The notes under the pieces: model-generated
Database searches by the model: none
Told to the model about the DNA's origin: nothing
The model's input: the letters and a program-made list of their open reading frames with translations, nothing else
Translations under genes and position numbers: made by a program
In this document: piece after piece, positions 18,509 to 27,376 of the stretch
Layout of the letters: the number at the start of each line of letters is the position of its first letter
Position numbering within the stretch: position 1 is the stretch's first letter
Source: Bryobacterales bacterium
Lineage (GTDB): Bacteria; Acidobacteriota; Terriglobia; Bryobacterales; Bryobacteraceae
Direction of reading: 5' to 3'
Assembly (NCBI GenBank): GCA_003164035.1
Contig: PLRS01000052.1
Coordinates: 91,659 to 155,658, forward strand
Length of the DNA stretch: 64,000 nt

Positions 18509-18667
18509 CGGAAACCGCTCCCTCGGAAAGCCGTGTGAGAATTGGCTGGCAGGCGGAACCGCCTGCCCCACCCAAAAAACCGCTCCCTCGGCGGTCGCGG
18601 CTCGGTAAGCGACTGAGGACACGCAGCACTCGTAACCGAGCCGCGACCGCGAGGGAGCGGTTTCCTC
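18509..18667. repeat. Nested palindromes: family A copy A3 plus a second hairpin
   Basis: A partial family A arm (18511-18527, AACCGCTCCCTCGG) is followed by the perfect palindrome GGCAGGCGG-AA-CCGCCTGCC (18548-18567). A second A copy follows, with arms at 18577-18607 and 18633-18663. They lie in the 18452-18820 gap between two convergent secreted-protein genes and could act as a bidirectional stop. No gene is seen in the gap. Confidence 0.75.
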
Positions 18668-18820
18668 GCCTAACTAAACCGTGAAGTCCCCAGATCGATT
18701 AAGCACCCCACGCATTTCCAGGGCTGCGAGCGAGCCGCGTAGGACCCTGGCTTCCGATCACAGAGGAAGACAGCGGGCCAAGCATAACTTACAAGCACGG
18801 CTCCCGGGTCGAGTCCCCCA

Positions 18821-20986
18821 TTACTTCACGGCCCCGTCGATTGGCTTCGATGGCCGTTTGCGAGCCAAGGGGGTCGCCATGACCTGGTTGAACGTCAGCG
18901 TGTAGTTGCCGAGCGAATAGGCATAAGCCAAGGGCTTGGCAACTACATAGTACGTGCCGGCAGGCAGGGTTTGGATGACTTCGGCGTTGGCGCCACCACC
19001 GGAACTGCCGTCTTGCGCGACCACGTCATCCTGCCCGTCGAGCACCGCCAGGGCGGCATCGAAATCGGTGGAAGCCAGCAGCAAGTCGACCGGCGCCGCC
19101 GATGCCAGCGTGAGCGAATAAATGTCCGCAAATGTGCCGTCGACGTACTGGCAGGAGGTAATCGCCAGCGTGCCGGAAACGCTGCTACCCGGCGTCAGGC
19201 TCGCGAGCGGCGCACAAAAGGCGGGCCGCGGTCCGGAGGCCGCGACAAGACTCACCTGGTACAAGCCACCCGTTCCGCCGGCATCGGCGCTGGCTGCCAG
19301 TTGGTAGGTGCCGGCCTGCAGGAACTGGACGATCAGCGGATCGTTTGCCGCGTAGCTGTCGTCGTCGCTGCGAAGATAGTTGGCGGAGGAGTCGGTGAGT
19401 GCGAGATGCCCCTGAAGCTGGCCGGAGGTCATTACCGCGGCGATAACGCCCATCGAAGGCAAGGTGAACTGGTAGAAATCCGCCGGCTGACCGTTGGCCG
19501 CGGTACACCCTCCGGAGCCCAAGTCGGTGATGTAAAAGCTATTGGGAAACAGGCTGACAAACTGCGCGCAGGCCGCTAGCGTGGTTCCGGACTGGGGAGC
19601 GAATGTGGTCGTCAATTCGTAGCTGCCCGCACCCGCCATGGCCGCCGCCAGAATGGTGTAGCTCCCGGCCGGCAGCACGGCGGATCCGTTCGAATCCCCA
19701 AGCTCTTCGGTGTCGCTCGCGAGGTAAATCAGGTTGCCCTTGGCGTCGCTGAGCGCCACCTGTCCGGTGAAGCTGGAAGTTGCCAGGTCCACGTCGAGAG
19801 TTCCGGCGCTCGCGAGCGTCAACCCGTATTCATCGGCCAGCCCGAGGCTGGTACGACAACTGGTGGCGGACGCCAGAGTCCCGGAAATCGCGCCGGCGGG
19901 TTGGGCCGTCGCCACCGCGCAGGGCTGCGGAGCGCCCGCCGTGAAGGCGTAGGTCAACTGGTAATTGCCCACCGTTCCGCTGCCCGAAACCAAGGCGATG
20001 TACGTCCCCGGCGCCAATTGCATGCGGATATCGGAAACTCCCGCGCCTCCGCCGCCGGAGTCGGCAGCGAGCGAATTGCCGGCCGCATCCAGCAGGCCGA
20101 GTGCCGGCACGAACGCACCGCCGGCGACGGTGAACTCCGCCAGACCCGCGGCTGCCACCTGAACGTAATAGTAATTGAAATAGGTGGGGCTGCCGCCATT
20201 TTCCACAAGCGTGGAACATCCGCCGGCTGTAATCGCATTCAAGTCCTGACCGGGCGCGGCGAATGTGGTTTGCGGGAAGCAGGTTTCCGATGCATCCGGC
20301 CCAAAGCTGGTCGTGAGCTGATAGGCGCCGGTGGTGTCCGAGGTGGAAACCACGATTTCATATTGCGATTCTTCACTCACTACCGCAGTCAGGCTGGTAG
20401 TGCCGCTGGCGGCAACCGTACCGTCCGCGTTGCGCACGATCAGCACCGGCGTGAACCCGGTCGCGGTCACCGAAACCGACAGCACTCCCCAGCCATAAGT
20501 TGAGAGTGCATACCCTTCATATAGCGTGCCGGAGGGCATCGCGCAGCCCGACGATCCCAGCACGCCGTTGACGGTCTGATTCAGTCCCACGGCCGGGAAC
20601 TTGTTGCAGAGCATGCCGGTCTCCGGCGTAAACGAGGACTGGACCGAGTACGCGCCCAGCCCGCCGCCGGCCTGCGCGTTCACCAGCAGCGTGTAGAAGC
20701 CCGCCTCAATGGGCCGCTGGATACTCACGCCCTGGGCCAGACTGGCGCCAGTCGTATCCCGCAGGATCAATACCAGGCCACCCGGCGTGGTCGTCAGGCC
20801 AATCTGGATCTGCCCGCGAACGGGCAAGGCAAGACGATAACTGTCGTAGGCGCTGCCGTCGGAAAGTTGGCAACTGGAAGCAGTCAGCGCGCCGCTGATC
20901 TGACCCGCCGGCAGCATACTCGCCGGGACGCAGTTCTGGCCAGCCAGCACGGAAAGGCCGAACAGAAAAGCTCCGAGTAGCTTCAT
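18821..20986 (-). CDS. Secreted protein of six tandem cysteine-pair repeats (PPC-like)
   Basis: A protein of about 721 residues with a signal peptide (MKLLGAFLFGLSVLAGQ). The rest is six tandem units of roughly 115 residues. Each opens with a Cys, has a second Cys about 17-26 residues later, then D.Y.L.L...G...V.L.. and closes with a LPAGTYYVVA-like strand; this resembles the bacterial pre-peptidase C-terminal (PPC) beta-sandwich. The paired cysteines suggest one disulfide per unit in an oxidising compartment. No catalytic domain is seen. ATG 20986 follows GGAG closely; GTG 20998 is the alternative. Probably an extracellular binding or structural protein. Confidence 0.75.
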   Translation of the reverse strand: MKLLGAFLFGLSVLAGQNCVPASMLPAGQISGALTASSCQLSDGSAYDSYRLALPVRGQIQIGLTTTPGGLVLILRDTTGASLAQGVSIQRPIEAGFYTLLVNAQAGGGLGAYSVQSSFTPETGMLCNKFPAVGLNQTVNGVLGSSGCAMPSGTLYEGYALSTYGWGVLSVSVTATGFTPVLIVRNADGTVAASGTTSLTAVVSEESQYEIVVSTSDTTGAYQLTTSFGPDASETCFPQTTFAAPGQDLNAITAGGCSTLVENGGSPTYFNYYYVQVAAAGLAEFTVAGGAFVPALGLLDAAGNSLAADSGGGGAGVSDIRMQLAPGTYIALVSGSGTVGNYQLTYAFTAGAPQPCAVATAQPAGAISGTLASATSCRTSLGLADEYGLTLASAGTLDVDLATSSFTGQVALSDAKGNLIYLASDTEELGDSNGSAVLPAGSYTILAAAMAGAGSYELTTTFAPQSGTTLAACAQFVSLFPNSFYITDLGSGGCTAANGQPADFYQFTLPSMGVIAAVMTSGQLQGHLALTDSSANYLRSDDDSYAANDPLIVQFLQAGTYQLAASADAGGTGGLYQVSLVAASGPRPAFCAPLASLTPGSSVSGTLAITSCQYVDGTFADIYSLTLASAAPVDLLLASTDFDAALAVLDGQDDVVAQDGSSGGGANAEVIQTLPAGTYYVVAKPLAYAYSLGNYTLTFNQVMATPLARKRPSKPIDGAVK

Positions 20987-21169
20987 CGCTCCGAACACGT
21001 CTTTTGCATTGCCTTAGTACGACTTCATGTTAGCAAGATACGACTGGCCCTTCCGCCGGGTTACCTGACCGGATCTTGCCGCTGAGTGCCATCAGCCACG
21101 CCAGCCTGTCAAAGCCGGGCTCGAACTGACGTGGCTTGCCTGACCTGCAACCATGGCATACTGGGGAAA

Positions 21170-21799
21170 ATGAGATTTCCATGGTTTGCGGCAGCGGCCG
21201 CGTGTCTGGCGTTGAGTGGATGTTCCTCGCCGGAGCCGGCCAAAGAGGCGGCGGTCCGGAGTTTCAAGGCGCCGGACGTATTCAAGATCAAGCTCGATAC
21301 TTCGAAGGGACCGGTGGCGATTGAAATTCACCGCGATTGGGCGCCGATCGGGGCGGATCATCTGTACGACCTGGTAAAGCATGGCTACTACGACGGGGCT
21401 CGTTTCTTCCGCGTGTTGCCGGGCTTTATGGCGCAGTTCGGCATCGCCGCGGATCCGGCCGTGACCAGGAAATGGGTGGACGCGCGGATTCCCGACGACC
21501 CGGTGACGCAGCACAACACGGTGGGCATGCTGACCTACGCCACCTCGGGACCGGCTTCGCGCACCACCCAGCTTTTTATCAATATGGCCGATAATTCCCG
21601 GCTGGATTCGCAGGGCTTCGCGCCGCTGGGCACGGTGATTTCCGGCATGGATGCGGTGATGAGCTTTTATTCCGGCTACGGCGAAGGCGCGCCGAGCGGG
21701 GCCGGACCGGACCAGCAGACGATCACCAGCCAGGGGAACGAGTACCTGCAGGGCCATTTTCCCTTGCTCGATTTCATCAAGACGGCGACGGTGGAGTGA
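21170..21799 (+). CDS. Cyclophilin-type peptidyl-prolyl isomerase, lipoprotein
   Basis: A 209-residue product with a lipoprotein signal (AACLALSGC, lipidated Cys about 18) followed by a cyclophilin domain: LDTSKGPVAIEIHRDWAP, GARFFRVLPGFMAQFGIA with the catalytic Arg in FFRV, SRTTQLFINMADNSRLDSQGFAPLGTVI. It would assist proline isomerisation of exported proteins from the periplasmic face of a membrane. ATG 21170 follows GGGGAAA. A well-formed terminator lies 73 bases after the stop. It is a single gene. Confidence 0.92.
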   Translation: MRFPWFAAAAACLALSGCSSPEPAKEAAVRSFKAPDVFKIKLDTSKGPVAIEIHRDWAPIGADHLYDLVKHGYYDGARFFRVLPGFMAQFGIAADPAVTRKWVDARIPDDPVTQHNTVGMLTYATSGPASRTTQLFINMADNSRLDSQGFAPLGTVISGMDAVMSFYSGYGEGAPSGAGPDQQTITSQGNEYLQGHFPLLDFIKTATVE

Positions 21800-21871
21800 T
21801 ATAGTGGAGGGAGCCCCGATGTGAAGGGGACCAAGAAGTAATCCATACAGGGTCAAATTGGATCGACGCGG

Positions 21872-21909
21872 CCCGGCGGGAGCGAAAAGCTTCCGCCGGG
21901 TTGTCTGTT
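21872..21909 (+). terminator. Rho-independent terminator
   Basis: A 12-bp stem (21872-21883 with 21889-21900, one G-U pair) encloses the loop GAAAA and is followed by the T-rich TTGTCTGTTG. It lies between the cyclophilin gene and the HicB-like gene and would end the cyclophilin transcript. Confidence 0.8.
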
Positions 21910-21914
21910 GTTGT

Positions 21915-21938
21915 GGGACAGGCCTCCTGGCCTGTCGC
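21915..21938. repeat. Family D hairpin, copy D1
   Basis: GACAGGCC (21917-21924) pairs with GGCCTGTC (21929-21936) around a four-base loop. The same hairpin in reverse orientation lies at 44854-44873. Both copies lie immediately upstream of a small or start-proximal gene. Confidence 0.7.
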
Positions 21939-21955
21939 GGGCCGTCCGCATAGGA

Positions 21956-22195
21956 ATGGCTGAACCGCTAAGGTATACCGTCATCGTTGAGCGCGCCGAA
22001 ACAGGCTATGGCGCCTACGTCCCCGACCTGCCCGGATGCGGCGCCACGGGGAAGACCGAAGCCGAGGTGCGAGACCGTATCCGAAAGGCCATTGAAATAC
22101 ACCTCCGCAGCATGCGCGAGGATGGCGACCGAATTCCCGAGCCCACCTCAACAGGACGGACCACCGAAGGCGATGGCCCGTCCCCGTTGCGCTAG
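21956..22195 (+). CDS. HicB-like protein without an adjacent HicA
   Basis: A 79-residue protein whose core, LRYTVIVERAETGYGAYVPDLPGCGATGKTEAEV, is the partial RNase H-like HicB fold (Y.V..PDLPGC..G.T..E). The C-terminal part is short and disordered and lacks the usual DNA-binding domain, so it may be a HicB-fold protein with another role. No HicA toxin is found on either side. AGGA lies upstream of ATG 21956. Its end overlaps the end of the convergent M14 gene by four bases. Confidence 0.8.
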   Translation: MAEPLRYTVIVERAETGYGAYVPDLPGCGATGKTEAEVRDRIRKAIEIHLRSMREDGDRIPEPTSTGRTTEGDGPSPLR

Positions 22196-25062
22196 GGAAG
22201 ATCTACCGGTGTCGCACCGGCCAGATCGATGGCGTTGAACAGGAACTTGAAGGTCCCGTGCGGTTGCGCGCGGAAGGTGATCTCGGGGCCGAACAAGTAT
22301 ACCTTTCCTTTACCCAGACTCGCCTCTACGCCTTCGACGGCGCCGGACAGGTATTGCTGACCCCACGCCCAACCGCTGCGCAGTGGTTCCGGCGTGGCAA
22401 ACCAGGCAATTGGGTATGTGTCACGGAGAGCGGCGTCCGGCGACAGATGAAAAGCGGGGTCGTTGTCGTAGAACACATCGAGCTTCCCTGGCAGGCCGTA
22501 GGCAATCGGCAGGGTGTTATCGACGGTGGCTTGCAGAACCGATCCCGGCACGTAAAACTTCGACGTGGGGAGCCTTTTGGGGCTGCCATCCGGGCCCAAT
22601 TCGGTGAGTGCGTTGGTAACCGGCAGACCAAGGACCGAGCCGAAGCCGGCCGAACTGCCGATGGCCAGCAGCGTTCCGCCGTCTTCGACAAAGCGGCGAA
22701 GCGGCGGCGCGGTAGTCGCGAGGGTAACGTTGCCGATCTCGTCTTTGAATTCATCCGGCACGCTTCTCTGCCCACCTCCACGTCCGCCACGGCCACCGCG
22801 TCCGCCGGCCGCATCCGGCCCGCCACCACCGCCGCCGCGATTTCCGCGGCCCTCGCCGCCGGGAAGACCGCCGCCGGGGAAGATCAATATATCGAATTTG
22901 CTCTTGAGGTCGCCGGCATCCAAAGCGGGGCCGTAGACGCGCTGATAGGTCGTCGGGAAAGCTTGTTCGAACAGCCAGCGGATCTGGCCCGAATCCTGCG
23001 ACCCGCCGTAGCGGTCCCACAGACCGACACGCACGGGGTGCAGTTTGAGGGCGGCGCCGGAAGGCCGGGCCACGGTCGCCTCGAAGCTCAGGCCTATTTC
23101 CGCGGCCAGCTTGTCGAGCAGCGCTGCGGTGGAGGGCCGGGCAGGTATATAAATGGCGCCGGCGGGGTAGGTCTTGCCGTTGGCGGTGAATTCCTTCTTC
23201 AGCCAGTAGACGTCTTCTCCGGCCGCCAGGAGGCGATTGGTGGCGACAAACGAATCGTTAACCTGATGGCTCAGCAGGTAACCCACGGTACCGGCCGCGT
23301 GCGAGACTTTTCCGGGCGGGGGCTTCAGCAGGTCGGGGATCTTTTCGAACGGGCCCTCGAAGCCATCGAGGATACGGTCGAACTGCACACCCATCTGGAA
23401 GGCGAGCGTATAGCCGGTGATGTCATAGGGAGGGCGCGGCGGACCGCCGGGGTAGACGAAATCGTTGGGGTGGTCCTGCGGTTCCAGCATATCGCGGAGA
23501 TGCGGACGGAAAGCCTGGGCGGCCAATACGATATAGGAGCCGGCCGGATACGCTTTGCCGGCGACCTGGAAGTCCCGCGTAGCGCGATCGACCACCACGC
23601 CGGCCTTAATCAGCGCGTTGACGAATTTCGTGGCAGTGAGGAAATCGGGCTGATCCGAAGGAATGATGTAGCCGCGAGGGTCGCGCGCCTCGGGCGTGTG
23701 CAACTGTTCCCAGTATTTGAGGGGCAAGCCTTGGTTGAATCCGCCGCCTCCGCCGGTATCGCCGGCGGGTGCAACCGCGCCGCCGCGCCGGCCCGCACCC
23801 GGTTCGTCTTTGGCGTATTGGGCTTCCAGGGCGGCGATGCGCTTGGGCGTCAGCGTCCAGTAATCCTGGCTGCCGCGCTCGATGGAGTTCTTCCCGGCGC
23901 GATAGATCCGGTACAGGAACTCCTCCCGGAAGCGGGACGCGATGTCGAGAATGGCCCAGTCGGCGGTAAGCAGATAGTCGATGGTCTGGCGCTGGTGCCA
24001 CTCCTGGCGGGGGCCGATGGGCGCCGGTTGGTCTCCGTTCGCCAGCAGCTTGTTAGCAACCAGCGGAATGCTGATAGGCGTCGGATTGCCGATGATTTCC
24101 GAGAGCAGGCCGATCTGATTGTGGAAGCCCGTGGTGGTGCGGTCTCCGCCGTTGAACCAGGTGGAGTAGGGGGCGTTGGTGCGCATCACGGCGCCGGGTT
24201 TGCCCTCGGCCAGAAAACGTTCATGCACCGCCGCCGATACCAGGTCGATTCCGATGGGAACCAGCGGGTCCTGGTTGTAATTGAAGGGGTCGCGGAATGG
24301 CGCAAAGAACAGCACCGCGCCGGCCGGTCCGGTCTGGTGCTGGTTGTACATGATCTGGGGAATCCATTCGACGTACATCTGGCGGTTGACGGCTTCGGTT
24401 TCGGGCTGATTGGCGATGTAGGAGTCGCGGTTGTCGTCGTGGCCGACGTATTTCTGGTAAAGGCGCGGAATGCTATTGGTATTGCGAAGTTTCGGATCGC
24501 TCTCCCGCATATACCAGTTCGAGACCAGCTCCATGCCGTCGGGGTTGATGGGAACCAGCAGCAGAATGTCGTCGTTCAGGATGCGGAGGGTTTCCGCGTC
24601 GTTGCGCGTGAGCAGCTCGTAGGTCTCGGTGAAGAGGGCCTGCGCGTTGACGCATTCGGTAGCGTGGAGGCCGCCGTCGATCCAGACAACCGCCTTGCCC
24701 TCGGTAGCGAGAGCGCGGGCCTGTTGGTCAGTCAAGCCTTCGGCCCGGCCCAGCTTTTGCGAAATCTCCTTGTACCGCGCCAGGTTCTTGAAGTTGCCCG
24801 GCGCGGTGATAATCGCCATTACGATCGGGCGATCTTCGGCGGTCTTACCAATGGGAACCAGCTTGATGCGGTCGGACTGTTTGACTACGATATTCCAGTA
24901 GTCGAGCAACTGAGTGTAGTTGGCCAGAAAATAGTCGTCGCCGACGGTGTACCCGCCGAATTTCGGTTCCGTGATCGCCTTTTGCGCATACACGATGCCG
25001 CTTATAGCCAGAATGAGGGCGGCCAGCCGTGGCGCGCCCGATCTTCGTGTGCTGATTTGCAT
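22192..25062 (-). CDS. Secreted M14-family zinc carboxypeptidase with amidotransferase-like C-terminus
   Basis: About 956 residues with a signal peptide (LAALILAISGIVYAQ). The M14 catalytic domain has WIDGGLHATECV, supplying His and Glu zinc ligands, and MYNQHQTGP, supplying the second His. A large central region is followed by a C-terminal part with FDILIFPGGGLPG, reminiscent of class I amidotransferase-like domains, interrupted by a Gly/Arg-rich linker. ATG 25062 is chosen for its AAGGAAAG site and signal peptide. It ends the seven-gene cluster, 124 bases after the MFS gene, and may be co-transcribed. It likely trims peptides outside the inner membrane. Confidence 0.88.
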   Translation of the reverse strand: MQISTRRSGAPRLAALILAISGIVYAQKAITEPKFGGYTVGDDYFLANYTQLLDYWNIVVKQSDRIKLVPIGKTAEDRPIVMAIITAPGNFKNLARYKEISQKLGRAEGLTDQQARALATEGKAVVWIDGGLHATECVNAQALFTETYELLTRNDAETLRILNDDILLLVPINPDGMELVSNWYMRESDPKLRNTNSIPRLYQKYVGHDDNRDSYIANQPETEAVNRQMYVEWIPQIMYNQHQTGPAGAVLFFAPFRDPFNYNQDPLVPIGIDLVSAAVHERFLAEGKPGAVMRTNAPYSTWFNGGDRTTTGFHNQIGLLSEIIGNPTPISIPLVANKLLANGDQPAPIGPRQEWHQRQTIDYLLTADWAILDIASRFREEFLYRIYRAGKNSIERGSQDYWTLTPKRIAALEAQYAKDEPGAGRRGGAVAPAGDTGGGGGFNQGLPLKYWEQLHTPEARDPRGYIIPSDQPDFLTATKFVNALIKAGVVVDRATRDFQVAGKAYPAGSYIVLAAQAFRPHLRDMLEPQDHPNDFVYPGGPPRPPYDITGYTLAFQMGVQFDRILDGFEGPFEKIPDLLKPPPGKVSHAAGTVGYLLSHQVNDSFVATNRLLAAGEDVYWLKKEFTANGKTYPAGAIYIPARPSTAALLDKLAAEIGLSFEATVARPSGAALKLHPVRVGLWDRYGGSQDSGQIRWLFEQAFPTTYQRVYGPALDAGDLKSKFDILIFPGGGLPGGEGRGNRGGGGGGPDAAGGRGGRGGRGGGQRSVPDEFKDEIGNVTLATTAPPLRRFVEDGGTLLAIGSSAGFGSVLGLPVTNALTELGPDGSPKRLPTSKFYVPGSVLQATVDNTLPIAYGLPGKLDVFYDNDPAFHLSPDAALRDTYPIAWFATPEPLRSGWAWGQQYLSGAVEGVEASLGKGKVYLFGPEITFRAQPHGTFKFLFNAIDLAGATPVDLP

Positions 25063-25186
25063 GAGGAATCTTTCCTTGCTTAAGGTTTCTTTTCGGCCTC
25101 GGCCCTTGACGGCAAGCGAACCGGGGCGAATGCCAAAACAGAGGTGGATGGCATCGTCGATCGGTTTCCGGCTGAGTTGGATCAAA

Positions 25187-26500
25187 TCATAGGCGGTCCC
25201 TCATCGTCACCAACGGCGTTTCCCCGTCGATGGAAAGCGGCGTGACCGGGTCGATCAGAGTCCAGCACACCGCGCCCAAGCCGTAGATCGCCGCCGAACA
25301 CCAGAAGGCGACGTTCCATCCATTGCGGGTGGAGGAGAGCAAAAGGCCCATGACCGCGGGGGCGACGCTGCCTCCGAAATGACCCAGCATGTTCATGAAG
25401 CCGGAAACCGTGCCGACGTGCTCGCCGCCGATATCCATGGCGGTCGTCCAGGAAATGGGCCCACTGAATTCCGCCGCGAAACTCGAAAGGCTGAGCACAC
25501 CCAGAGCCAGCACCGGCTGGGAAATCCAGGTGAACAACAACAGCAGCGCTCCCGCTCCGCCGTAGGCGACGTAGGCGAGCAGCCGCCGGGCACGCGAAAC
25601 GCTATCCAGGCGGACGACCAGCGCCGAAAGCGCACAGCCACCCACCAGGCTTCCCAGGCCGGCCGTGAGCAGGGGCAGACCGGCGGCCAGTGAGCCGTGG
25701 CGCAGATCCAACCCGCGCGCCTGGTACAGGTAGAGGGGCAGCCAGGTAATGTAGAAGTAGAATCCGTAGTAGTGGCAAAACCATTGCGCCCCGAGCGCCC
25801 ACAGGCTCCGGGCGCGAACCAGCTTGCCCCATTCCACCGCGTGGCCACTCGCGGGCCCGCCGGCGGCGGGTCGCCCGGGCGGGTCGTCCCGGTACCACCA
25901 CCAGAAGGCCAATCCCCACACCAGGCCCAACATGCCCAACATCAGAAATGTTCTGCGCCAGCCCACCCAGCCGGACAGCGCGGCGAACATTACCGGGGTA
26001 ATCGCCGCGCCCCATCTCGCCGCCGCCGCTTTGACGCCTTCGGCCGAGTTGCGTTCGCGCGGCGTCAGCCATGTGCGGAACACGCGTGCCAGCCCTGGGA
26101 AGCATCCCGATTCGCCGGCGCCGAACAGCAGCCGCGTAACGGCCAGGGACGGAAAATTCCAGGCCCAACCGGTGGCGGCCGTGAACAAAGACCACCACAA
26201 AACTACCCGCGTCAGCAGGCGGCGCGCGCCGAAGCGGTCGCACAGCCAGCCGCTGGGGATCTCGCAGGCCGCATAGGTGAATCCGAACGCCGAAAACACC
26301 AGGCCCATCTGGAACGGCGTGAGATGCAGCTCGCGCGAGATGGCCGGCGCCGCCTGGCCGATGGCGGCGCGATCGACGAACGAGAGAAGCGCGAGCGAAG
26401 CGCCGAACAGCACGATTCTGTGCCGCACTCGCGCCTCGATCGGCTGGATGACGGGAGGGTCGGCCGATACGATCGAATCGCGGCTGAACGTTCCGGTCAC
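25187..26500 (-). CDS. MFS transporter, ACS-type (organic-anion/sugar-acid) carrier
   Basis: A 437-residue protein with about 12 hydrophobic membrane segments. The motif-A-like loop CDRFGARRL lies between helices 2 and 3, and GAGESGCFPGLARVFRTWLTPRERNSAEG is typical of the anion:cation symporter subgroup that takes up hexuronates, tartrate or galactonate. It starts at GTG 26498-26500, overlapping the stop of the creatininase-like gene (GTGA), which implies translational coupling. The transported compound is unknown; coupling to a creatininase-type hydrolase and an M14 peptidase makes an amide, lactam or peptide-derived anion a reasonable guess. Confidence 0.88.
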   Translation of the reverse strand: MTGTFSRDSIVSADPPVIQPIEARVRHRIVLFGASLALLSFVDRAAIGQAAPAISRELHLTPFQMGLVFSAFGFTYAACEIPSGWLCDRFGARRLLTRVVLWWSLFTAATGWAWNFPSLAVTRLLFGAGESGCFPGLARVFRTWLTPRERNSAEGVKAAAARWGAAITPVMFAALSGWVGWRRTFLMLGMLGLVWGLAFWWWYRDDPPGRPAAGGPASGHAVEWGKLVRARSLWALGAQWFCHYYGFYFYITWLPLYLYQARGLDLRHGSLAAGLPLLTAGLGSLVGGCALSALVVRLDSVSRARRLLAYVAYGGAGALLLLFTWISQPVLALGVLSLSSFAAEFSGPISWTTAMDIGGEHVGTVSGFMNMLGHFGGSVAPAVMGLLLSSTRNGWNVAFWCSAAIYGLGAVCWTLIDPVTPLSIDGETPLVTMRDRL

Positions 26501-27354
26501 TGCTGCGTCCCGGTTGACGCGGGCCCGAGAAGCTGGCGGATCTGTGCCACCGCGTAGTCGACTTTCATGTCGACCACTTTCCTGCCGATTTCGACCGACG
26601 CGCGGCGCGCATCGCCGCTGATGCCGTTATTGACGCGTTTGGCATTGGGATCGCGCGGCTCGCCCGGCTTGCGCACGGGGTCGCCCACGGCATCGGGGAT
26701 TTCCTCTTTTCGCACCCAGCCGCTATCGCCGCCGAGATAGAGAAGCTCCGAGGTGTCCTTGATGCTGGCGTGGGCGCCGACCGGGAGATGGTTGTCCTCC
26801 AGCCACTGGTCGAAGTCCTTGCCGACTTTGGCGTAGACATCGCCGCAATAAACCACGCGAATGCCCTTGGCCGAGTATTTGGCATCCAGCTTGGCCGCCA
26901 CTTCGCGCAGTTGCTGCTGCCCGCCGCCGTGGTCGCCCAGCAGGACCACGTTCTTGAACCCGTTGCGGATCATCTGCTCGGCAACCTCTTCGTTCAGGGA
27001 CGCAAATAACGGGCCGCTGATGCCGATGGTGCCGGGGAGCGCGGGGTTGGCGTTGTTGAGCGAGTAGGGGACCACGGGAGCCAGAATGGCATTGCCCAGC
27101 TTTGCCGCGATGCGAATCCCGACTTCATGCGCCACCAGAGTGTGCGCGCCATTGGTGCCTTGCGGGCCGCGCTGTTCGGTGCCGCCATTGAAGATCAGCG
27201 CGGTGGTTCTGCCTTGATCGAGGGCGGCCTTCACCTCGACCCAGGTCATCTTTTCGAAATCGACCGGCGCGGGAGCGGTTTGGGAGCGCGCGGGTACGGC
27301 CATGAGAGCCGTGGCCCAGAGCGCCGCCGAGAAGAAAGAGGTGCGAAGAAGCAT
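26497..27354 (-). CDS. Exported creatininase-family protein with atypical metal site
   Basis: About 285 residues with a signal peptide (LLRTSFFSAALWATALMAVPARSQ). The creatininase fold is recognised from LIFNGGTEQRGPQGTNGAHTLVAHEVG, APVVPYSLNNANP and NVVLLGDHGGGQQQL. Compared with classical members (GSTEQHGPH...TD, NGHGGN) the ligand His after EQ is Arg, the usual Asp position reads His (GAH), and NGHGGN reads GDHGGG. It may therefore use a different ligand set. AAGGAGA lies nine bases before ATG 27354. It follows the ankyrin gene by 22 bases and overlaps the MFS start. Confidence 0.8.
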   Translation of the reverse strand: MLLRTSFFSAALWATALMAVPARSQTAPAPVDFEKMTWVEVKAALDQGRTTALIFNGGTEQRGPQGTNGAHTLVAHEVGIRIAAKLGNAILAPVVPYSLNNANPALPGTIGISGPLFASLNEEVAEQMIRNGFKNVVLLGDHGGGQQQLREVAAKLDAKYSAKGIRVVYCGDVYAKVGKDFDQWLEDNHLPVGAHASIKDTSELLYLGGDSGWVRKEEIPDAVGDPVRKPGEPRDPNAKRVNNGISGDARRASVEIGRKVVDMKVDYAVAQIRQLLGPASTGTQQ

Positions 27355-27376
27355 CGATATGGGTCTCCTTAAAGTT

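Noticed and set aside
22258..25083. A 941-codon plus-strand open frame opposite the M14 gene
   Set aside because: It is a GC-rich antisense shadow with no domain; the minus frame has a signal peptide, zinc motifs and a ribosome site.
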